The notes beneath the pieces are model-generated. The model was not told the DNA's origin, ran no database searches, and saw nothing but the letters and a program-made list of their open reading frames with translations. A stretch of DNA of 52,431 nt from Rhizobiaceae bacterium (GTDB lineage Bacteria > Pseudomonadota > Alphaproteobacteria > Rhizobiales > Rhizobiaceae), in assembly GCA_028279875.1 (NCBI GenBank), contig JANQMU010000129.1:1-52431 (forward strand), in the 5' to 3' direction. Below are positions 44,178-50,100 of the stretch, piece by piece. Each line of letters starts with the position of its first letter. Positions within the stretch are counted from its first letter, which is position 1. Both the position numbers and the translations under genes were made by a program.

Positions 44178-44214
44178 GGCGCAACCCCCGGTTCATCGGG
44201 CCGGGGAACGCGCC
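44178..44214. repeat. Two-part hairpin after the methyltransferase gene
   Basis: GGCGC and CCCCGG pair with CCGGGG and GCGCC across a 9-base loop, with a symmetric three-base internal loop. It begins directly after the methyltransferase stop. No T-run follows, so it is at best a weak terminator or an mRNA end structure. Confidence 0.4.
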
Positions 44215-44332
44215 AACCAGAACCTGCAGCGCATCGCGCCGGCTGCGGATCAAGTGTCCATAAAGACTACCGCAGCCGCGCGAAAAGGGTAAAATCAAAA
44301 TATGAGGGTTTTGGCTCTTCAGGGGGTGCCAG

Positions 44333-44695
44333 ATGATGACAGATCAAACGCTTTTCGAAAAATATGGTGGTTTCTCAAAGATCAGCCGCGTTGTTTTGGC
44401 ATTTTACGACACGCTGCTCGACAGCGATGAGGTCGGGCCGTTTTTCGACGATATCGACATGTCACGGATGGTGGACCATCAGACCAAATTCATCGCGTCC
44501 CTGCTGGGCGGCCCGGCCTCCTATACCGACAGCCAATTGAAGCAGTTACACTCGCATCTCGATATCCAGCACGCCCATTTCGACGAATTGAAGGTCGTGT
44601 TGAGCGGGACTCTGGAAAAGCACGGCTTCGATGCCAACGATGTCGACATCGTGCTTCAGGAATTCGAGAACCGCAGAAGCCTTATTGTAGGATAA
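44333..44695 (+). CDS. Group 1 truncated haemoglobin (TrHbN-like)
   Basis: A 120-residue two-over-two globin. Aligned by eye to TrHbN, the haem pocket has B10 Tyr25 (VLAFYDTLL), E11 Gln50 (DHQTKF), LGGP at 58-61 and proximal F8 His73 (LKQLHSHL). Tyr and Gln on the distal side are known in group 1 globins with tight O2 binding and NO dioxygenation. The 4-base gap to the cyclase gene suggests it supplies gas or redox information to cAMP synthesis (inference); a simple NO-detoxifying role is the alternative. GGGGG lies 6 bases before the ATG; an ATG one codon later is possible. Confidence 0.88.
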   Translation: MMTDQTLFEKYGGFSKISRVVLAFYDTLLDSDEVGPFFDDIDMSRMVDHQTKFIASLLGGPASYTDSQLKQLHSHLDIQHAHFDELKVVLSGTLEKHGFDANDVDIVLQEFENRRSLIVG

Positions 44696-44699
44696 TTGA

Positions 44700-45755
44700 A
44701 TGTCAATCGAAGCCATCAACGAGCAATTGCTGCGCGCCATCGGAGTCGGCGTCGCCCTGCTCGATCGCAACAGTTTCAGTTTTCATTTTCACAACGACAC
44801 ATTCGAGGAGTGGTTCGGCAAGCCCGACCCGGCCGCCTTGCTGACCGATGTCTTCTCGGAACTCGATCTTGAGGCATTGCGCGGCGAACTCGACAAGAAC
44901 GGCCGGTATACGGCGGAAACGCGCTTCAAGAAAAAGCGCCGGACCATGGTGGTCGCCGTGGATTTCACGCCGACAACGGAAGGTCAGCAGGATATCGCGG
45001 TGCTGGTATGCCAGAACATCACGCGGATACGCGAACTGGAGTCGATGATCGATTCCTACTCCATGATGGTCGAGCGCAACAATCGCGAAATCAAGCGCGA
45101 GAAGGAACAGGTCGAGAAACTGCTATTGAACATCATGCCGCGATCGGTCTATGAGGAATTCAAGACCTTCGGCGTCGTCACGCCGCAGCTCTATGACCCG
45201 GTCTCCGTGCTGATGCTCGATTTTGTCGGTTTTACCGACATGGTTGCGTCGGTTGATCCCAGTGTCACCGTCACCGAACTCAACGACATCTACAGCGCCT
45301 TCGACCGCATCGGCGAACAGTTCGGCTGCGAGCGGATCAAGACGATCGGCGATGCCTATATCACCGTTGCCGGCCTGCCCGACCCGACGCCGGATCACGC
45401 CAAGGCGGCGGCCAACGCCGCGATCCGCTTCATCCGCTATCTGGAGCGGCGCAATACCAGCCATCCCAATCAGTGGCGATGCCGAATCGGCCTGGCAACC
45501 GGCGCTGTGGTCGGTTCGGTGGTCGGAATCCAGAAATATGTCTACGACATCTTCGGGCCCGCCGTGAATCTGGCTTCACGGCTGCAGGAGTTCTCCGAGC
45601 CGATGCAGATCAGCGTCCAGGATGACATGGCGGCCGTGCTGCGGGATCAGTTCGCAATGGACAATCTCGGCGAACGGTCGATCCGTGGTTTCGGCAAGCA
45701 GGAAGTCTGGCGCCTATATGACAGCAACAAGAGCCTGGCTCCGGCAAAGACTTAG
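44700..45755 (+). CDS. PAS-class III adenylyl cyclase
   Basis: A 351-residue soluble cyclase: PAS-like domain (about 5-110), a coiled signalling helix (112-150, LESMIDSYSMMVERNNREIK on), then a catalytic domain from 168. Metal ligands are D174 (MLDFVGFT) and D218 (TIGDAY). The base-recognition pair is K214 and D283 (YDIFG), the adenylyl cyclase signature rather than the Glu/Cys of guanylyl cyclases. The transition-state pair N290/R294 (NLASR) is intact. As a homodimer it should make cAMP. TAGGA inside the end of the globin gene serves as ribosome site, so the two are coupled. No effector gene is in the window. Confidence 0.92.
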   Translation: MSIEAINEQLLRAIGVGVALLDRNSFSFHFHNDTFEEWFGKPDPAALLTDVFSELDLEALRGELDKNGRYTAETRFKKKRRTMVVAVDFTPTTEGQQDIAVLVCQNITRIRELESMIDSYSMMVERNNREIKREKEQVEKLLLNIMPRSVYEEFKTFGVVTPQLYDPVSVLMLDFVGFTDMVASVDPSVTVTELNDIYSAFDRIGEQFGCERIKTIGDAYITVAGLPDPTPDHAKAAANAAIRFIRYLERRNTSHPNQWRCRIGLATGAVVGSVVGIQKYVYDIFGPAVNLASRLQEFSEPMQISVQDDMAAVLRDQFAMDNLGERSIRGFGKQEVWRLYDSNKSLAPAKT

Positions 45756-45781
45756 AGCAAATCGGCTGACGCGGATTTCAG

Positions 45782-45818
45782 AAAAAACCAACGGACTCAA
45801 CCGAAGGCGAGTCCGTTG
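45782..45818 (-). terminator. Rho-independent terminator after mucR
   Basis: A perfect 10-base-pair stem (CAACGGACTC/GAGTCCGTTG, loop of 10). On the minus strand it is followed after one base by six T residues. It ends the mucR transcript about 65 bases after its stop. On the plus strand there is no T-run, although it may also slow transcripts from the cyclase gene. Confidence 0.8.
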
Positions 45819-45883
45819 TCAATTGCGATTGTCCACTGACCGGCGAGCTTGCACGGCAATATCCGCCTGACGAATCAGACGGC

Positions 45884-46309
45884 TTATTTTTTGCCGCTCT
45901 TGCGCTTCTGACCCAGACCCATCTCCTTGGCGAGACGCGAGCGCGCTTCCGCATAGGCTGGCGCGACCATGGGATAGTCGGACGGCAGGTTCCACTTTTC
46001 ACGATACTCTTCCGGCGTCAGACCGTGATAGGTCATCAGATGCCGTTTCAACGACTTGAACTTCATGCCGTTCTCAAGGCAGATGATGTAGTCGTTGTGC
46101 ACCGATTTACGGATCGGAACCGCTGGTTTCTGCTTTTCCGCCGGAGCGGCCGGCGTCGATCCCGTTGCCCCGAGCGCGGTGTGCACCTCGGATATCAGGC
46201 TGGGCAAATCGCCTGTCTGGACCACATTGTTGCTGACATAGGCGGCGACGACTTCAGCCGTCAGCTCAGCCAGCAAGTCATTTCGGGAATTGTCGACTGA
46301 ATCAGTCAT
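45884..46309 (-). CDS. mucR: MucR/Ros-family transcriptional regulator, altered zinc ligand
   Basis: A 141-residue global regulator that binds AT-rich DNA; in this order it controls surface polysaccharides, motility and virulence or symbiosis. The N-terminal half holds the oligomerising segment (LLAELTAEVVAAYVSNN). The C-terminal half is the prokaryotic zinc-finger domain, ICLENGMKFKSLKRHLMTYH followed by GLTPEEYREKW and YPMVAPAYAEARSRLAKEMG. In Ros the zinc is held by C-x2-C and two His; here C77, H90 and H95 are present but the second Cys is N80. AGAGG 7 bases upstream picks this ATG over one two codons earlier. An AT-rich leader fits autoregulation. Confidence 0.92.
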   Translation of the reverse strand: MTDSVDNSRNDLLAELTAEVVAAYVSNNVVQTGDLPSLISEVHTALGATGSTPAAPAEKQKPAVPIRKSVHNDYIICLENGMKFKSLKRHLMTYHGLTPEEYREKWNLPSDYPMVAPAYAEARSRLAKEMGLGQKRKSGKK

Positions 46310-46567
46310 TTTCATGCCTCTAATATAATCAGTTTCAGTAAGCCCCAAATTCCCATCAAATTTTGGAGGTTTCACTGAAATGATCGTCTCTATATCTGTT
46401 GATATTAAGCCCACCCGGGGCGCTGATACCATTTCTGGCGTGCGATTCAAACAAAAAATTACAGGAATATCGGTAATTTTTCCCTGAAAATAGCTGAAAA
46501 CTGCGTCTTACATGAATTCCAAAGTCTAATGGCATGATTTAGACTGCAAGCTAAGATTGCAGTATGG
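46310..46567 (-). promoter_or_regulatory. AT-rich mucR upstream region
   Basis: A 258-base gap between mrpG and mucR with far more A and T than its surroundings, including TpA-rich stretches such as TCTATATCTGTTGATATTAA. MucR proteins bind AT-rich sites with TpA steps and often repress their own gene, so autoregulation is likely. A GANTC site lies at 46442. The end near mrpG carries an inverted repeat. Confidence 0.45.
46543..46563. repeat. Inverted repeat ACTGCAA-N7-TTGCAGT downstream of mrpG
   Basis: A perfect 7-base-pair stem with a seven-base loop, just after the end of the Mrp operon. Only a weak AT-rich stretch follows on the minus strand, so it could be a poor terminator or an operator upstream of mucR. 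Confidence 0.4.
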
Positions 46568-46921
46568 CTATTCAATCTCACTATTCATCGTCGCCGGATC
46601 GGGCATTTCATCGACGACAGAAAGATCCGTCATGCGATAACCCATAGCGTAGGATGCCTTGGCGAGCAGGTGTGCAGATATCGGCGCGGTCAGCAAAAAG
46701 AAGGCGACTCCGGCCAGTGCGCGGGTCAGTGTCCCCGAATCGCCCGCCTGGACACCAAGCGCGATGAGGAGCACACCCGAGCCCAGCGTGCCGGCCTTTG
46801 AGGCGGCGTGCATGCGCGTATAGACATCCGGCAATCGCAGCAGGCCCAGCGCCGCGACAAGCGTGAAGCCGGCGCCGATCAGCACTATCGCCGCAACCAC
46901 CAGGGTCATGAATGTATTCAT
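46568..46921 (-). CDS. mrpG: Mrp antiporter subunit G
   Basis: A small subunit of the multi-protein Na+(K+)/H+ antiporter. It is 117 residues with three membrane helices and the family block LRLPDVYTRMHAASKAGTLG followed by SGVLLIALG. The C-terminal tail is cytoplasmic and acidic. The start overlaps the mrpF stop by four bases (ATGA). It is the last gene of the operon. Confidence 0.93.
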   Translation of the reverse strand: MNTFMTLVVAAIVLIGAGFTLVAALGLLRLPDVYTRMHAASKAGTLGSGVLLIALGVQAGDSGTLTRALAGVAFFLLTAPISAHLLAKASYAMGYRMTDLSVVDEMPDPATMNSEIE

Positions 46922-47253
46922 CGGTGCCCCTTTCCGCCCGAAACGGGCTTTTTCTTCGGCCGTTCCTCCGCCACCCGTCCGCGGGTCATGATGAAGCGCG
47001 CAAAGGCCACGGTCGCCAGAAAGCCGACGAGGCCAAGCGCGATGGCGATGTCCACATAGAGCGCATATCCGGTCTTGATGCCGATGACCGCGATAAAGCC
47101 GATCGCCGCCGCGACCAGCATGTCGAGCGCCAGGATCCGGTCCGGCAGGGTCGGACCGCGGACGACCCGGATAACGGCGAAAAAGAACGACAGGCACAGC
47201 AGTGCCAGCGCAATGGTGACGGTGCCGTCCAGCACGGCATTGGCATCGATCAT
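46918..47253 (-). CDS. mrpF: Mrp antiporter subunit F
   Basis: A 111-residue membrane subunit with three helices and the characteristic RVVRGPTLPDRILALDMLVA. A basic C-terminal tail (RPKKKPVSGGKGHR) is cytoplasmic. The start overlaps the mrpE stop by four bases (ATGA). Needed for assembly of the whole complex in known systems. Confidence 0.93.
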   Translation of the reverse strand: MIDANAVLDGTVTIALALLCLSFFFAVIRVVRGPTLPDRILALDMLVAAAIGFIAVIGIKTGYALYVDIAIALGLVGFLATVAFARFIMTRGRVAEERPKKKPVSGGKGHR

Positions 47254-47723
47254 CGGAACGCCTCCAGAATTCTGCGTTCAAAACCCGTGGCGATGTCGTG
47301 CCGTGTCGAATCGGGATCCGAACAGTCGATGGCGTGCACGTAGAGATATTGCTTGTCCCCGGAAACATCGACCGAAAGCGTGCCGGGCGTCAGGGTGATC
47401 ATATTGGCCAGCAGCGCGATCTCAAAATCCCTATCGACCTGAAGCTTGTAGGCAAAAATCCCCGGTTTGACGTTCATTCTCGGCGTCAGCACCGTGATGG
47501 CGACGCGGACCGACGACATCACCACCTCATAGAGGAAGACGACAAAAAGGGTCACGATGCGGCGCACCCGGGAGAAATATCCGACCGACCCCACCTGCTC
47601 GCGGATCAGAGACAGGGCGAATATGCCGAGGATGAATCCGAAGGCGATGTTGATCAGGTTGAACTGGCCGGTGATCGCGGCCCAGGTCAGCGCCAGAAGA
47701 ACATTGATGAGAAACAGTCTCAT
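47250..47723 (-). CDS. mrpE: Mrp antiporter subunit E
   Basis: A 157-residue subunit with two N-terminal helices (about 5-20 and 22-40), a third near 58-78, and a soluble region with NMITLTPGTLSVDVSGDKQY, typical of MrpE. The start overlaps the mrpD stop by four bases. It helps anchor the complex; the exact role is unsettled in the family. Confidence 0.93.
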   Translation of the reverse strand: MRLFLINVLLALTWAAITGQFNLINIAFGFILGIFALSLIREQVGSVGYFSRVRRIVTLFVVFLYEVVMSSVRVAITVLTPRMNVKPGIFAYKLQVDRDFEIALLANMITLTPGTLSVDVSGDKQYLYVHAIDCSDPDSTRHDIATGFERRILEAFR

Positions 47724-49285
47724 TGCACGCCTCCAGCCGGAAACACCGATCGAATATAGTCAACGGGGTCGAGCAACTGTTCGGCCGCAATCTGCGACAG
47801 GTCCAGCAGTTGCTGCGGGAAAATGCCGAGGATGACGACGATCGCCGTCAGCAGGGACAGCGGCAGATAGTCGGCGAGCGGACTGACCGGTGCCGCCGCC
47901 GCGCCGTCATCCGACAGCGCATCGCGCCAATAGACCAGAAGCCACACACGGCCAACGGCGATCGTGGTCAGGAAGCCGGTCAGCAATATGGCGGTCGCCA
48001 GCCACCACGCGCCGACATCGAGAGAGGCCTTCACCAGAACCGCCTTCGGCCAGAACCCGGAAAAGGGCGGCAGCCCGGACACGGCGAAAAACAACACCAG
48101 GCTGATCGCCGCCAGGACGACATGGGAACGGTATATCCCGCCCGTCAGCGCGATCGAGAACCCGCCGGCGACGCGGGCAGCGAGGCCCGAGGCGAGATAG
48201 AGCGCCGTCATGACGATCATGGAATGGACGGCATAGAAAACGGTGCCTGAAATGCCGCCGACGCTGGCCAGGGCTATGCCGGCAAACATGATGCCGATGC
48301 CGGAAATGACCAGATAGCCCAGCAGCCGGCGAAAATCCGTTTGCGCCAGTGCGCCGGCCGCGCCGAGCAGCATCGTCGCCGCGGCAATCAGTGCGATGAC
48401 AAAAGCCAGGACGTCGCGCTCCGCCGGAAACAGCAGCAGGACGATGCGCATCAGCGCATAGACGCCGACCTTCGTCAAAAGGCCGGCAAACAGGGCCGAC
48501 ACGACCACGCGCGGCGTGTGGTAGGAGGCCGGCAGCCAGAAATTCACCGGAAACGCGGCCGCCTTCATGCCGAAGGCCAGCACATACAGGCTGACCAGCG
48601 TCATCAGCGGCGCCTTGTCGCTCATATCAGGGGCCTTGGTGGCTATATCGGCCATGTTGAGCGTACCGAAGATGCCGTAAAGATAGCCGGTGGCGATCAG
48701 GAAAAGGGTCGTGGCGACAAGATTGAGAAACGCATATTTGGTCGCACCGTCGATCTGGCCGCGCTCGGAACCGAGGATCAGCAGGCCGAAAGACGCGATC
48801 AGCAGCACTTCGAACCAGACATAAAGGTTGAAAACGTCACCCGTCAGGAAGGCACCGCTGACGCCGCCCATCATCAGGAAAAGGAACGGATAGAAGCCGT
48901 AGCGGCGACCGGAGTTATTGACGTCGCCTGCCCCGTAGATGCCGCCGGCCAGCGCCGCAACCCCGGCGACCAGGGTCAGGATCGCGCCCAGCAGATCGGC
49001 GGTGAAGGAAATGCCGAAGGGCGGCAGCCAGCGCCCCATCGTCATGGTGACCGGACCGTCGGCAATGACTTTCGCCAGCAGCCCGGCATCGAGGGCGACA
49101 AGGACAAACAGGCCGGGGATGGCGATTGTCGGCTGCAATGCGGTGTTCTTGCGCAGCATCAGCAGCACCGCGCCCATGACAACGCACCATGCCAGCGGCG
49201 CGATCACCAGCCAGTCGGCCAGCGTGACTGGCTCGATGATCATGGCGACGGACAGGTCGACGGGATTTTTTTCAGGCGAAGCCAT
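47720..49285 (-). CDS. mrpD: Mrp antiporter subunit D (complex I-like)
   Basis: A large ion-translocating subunit related to the NuoM/NuoN proteins of respiratory complex I. With this ATG it is 521 residues and about 14 helices, including NLVATTLFLIATGYLYGIFG, the helix with FPVNFWLPASYHTPR and the TDFRRLLGYLVISGIGIMFA block. A TTG seven codons upstream overlaps the mrpC stop (TTGA), in keeping with the four-base overlaps elsewhere in this operon, and is a real alternative. An inner ATG (MIIEPVTLADW) is a third. Confidence 0.92.
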   Translation of the reverse strand: MASPEKNPVDLSVAMIIEPVTLADWLVIAPLAWCVVMGAVLLMLRKNTALQPTIAIPGLFVLVALDAGLLAKVIADGPVTMTMGRWLPPFGISFTADLLGAILTLVAGVAALAGGIYGAGDVNNSGRRYGFYPFLFLMMGGVSGAFLTGDVFNLYVWFEVLLIASFGLLILGSERGQIDGATKYAFLNLVATTLFLIATGYLYGIFGTLNMADIATKAPDMSDKAPLMTLVSLYVLAFGMKAAAFPVNFWLPASYHTPRVVVSALFAGLLTKVGVYALMRIVLLLFPAERDVLAFVIALIAAATMLLGAAGALAQTDFRRLLGYLVISGIGIMFAGIALASVGGISGTVFYAVHSMIVMTALYLASGLAARVAGGFSIALTGGIYRSHVVLAAISLVLFFAVSGLPPFSGFWPKAVLVKASLDVGAWWLATAILLTGFLTTIAVGRVWLLVYWRDALSDDGAAAAPVSPLADYLPLSLLTAIVVILGIFPQQLLDLSQIAAEQLLDPVDYIRSVFPAGGVQ

Positions 49286-49302
49286 CGTGTCGTTTTCTTC
49301 CG

Positions 49303-49680
49303 TCAATATCCAAGCGGCGGCATTTTCTGATCGTCGGGCTCGGCAAAGCGCATCTCTTCAGTGTTGTCTGTCTGCAGTTCCTGATAGGCGCGATAGCCGA
49401 GAACCAGCAGGAAGGCGAAAAACGAAAAGGAGATCACGATCGCCGTCAGGATGAGCGCCTGCGGCAGCGGATTGGCGATAAAGGTATCCGCCGCGCTGCC
49501 GTCCGCGGGCAGGATCGGCGGCACCTCCCGGGTCAGCCGGCCGGAGGTAAAAATCAGAAGGTTGACGGCATTGCTCAGGATCGCCACGCCCAGCAGAATG
49601 CGGATGATCTGCTTGGACAGGAACAGATAGATCGCCACCACAAAGAACAGGCCGACCAGAAGTGTCATGACGGCTTCCAT
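49303..49680 (-). CDS. mrpC: Mrp antiporter subunit C (NuoK-like)
   Basis: A 125-residue subunit with three membrane helices, related to NuoK of complex I: YLFLSKQIIRILLGVAILSN, AVNLLIFTSG, then NPLPQALILTAIVISFSFFA. The block DPLPQALVLTAIVI-like is diagnostic. The start shares one base with the mrpB stop (TGATG). Confidence 0.94.
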   Translation of the reverse strand: MEAVMTLLVGLFFVVAIYLFLSKQIIRILLGVAILSNAVNLLIFTSGRLTREVPPILPADGSAADTFIANPLPQALILTAIVISFSFFAFLLVLGYRAYQELQTDNTEEMRFAEPDDQKMPPLGY

Positions 49681-50099
49681 CAGTCCCTCGACCTTTCTTC
49701 AAGCGCCAGCGCGATCGACGTGATCGCGCCAACGACGACGAAATACACGCCGATATCGAACATCAGCACCGTGGACAGCGCCACCGTGTCACCGAACAGC
49801 GGAACATAGGCCCAGAGCCCGGTCATGAAAGGGACCGCGTAGAACACCGACAGGATGCCGGCGAACGAGGCGATCAGCAGGCCGAAACCGGCAATGCCCA
49901 TGGGGTGGAAATAAAGCGCCCGACGCACCGGCGACACGCCGCAGGCGATGCCGTAGATCGCAAAGGCCGATGCCGCGATCAACCCGCCGATGAACCCGCC
50001 GCCGGGCTCATTGTGGCCGCGCAGCAGGACGAAGACGGAGAATACCACCATCAGGCTGGTGAGAAACGGCGCGATGGTGCGGAAGATCAGGGTTCGCAT
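49680..50099 (-). CDS. mrpB: Mrp antiporter subunit B
   Basis: A 139-residue subunit with four helices. The family block is RGHNEPGGGFIGGLIAASAF, followed later by STVLMFDIGVYFVVVGAITS. Its ATG lies one base after the mrpA stop, with a GGAGGGG site within the end of mrpA. A separate mrpB makes this a seven-gene (group 1) operon, unlike the six-gene type where A and B are fused. Confidence 0.94.
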   Translation of the reverse strand: MRTLIFRTIAPFLTSLMVVFSVFVLLRGHNEPGGGFIGGLIAASAFAIYGIACGVSPVRRALYFHPMGIAGFGLLIASFAGILSVFYAVPFMTGLWAYVPLFGDTVALSTVLMFDIGVYFVVVGAITSIALALEERSRD

Positions 50100-50100
50100 C

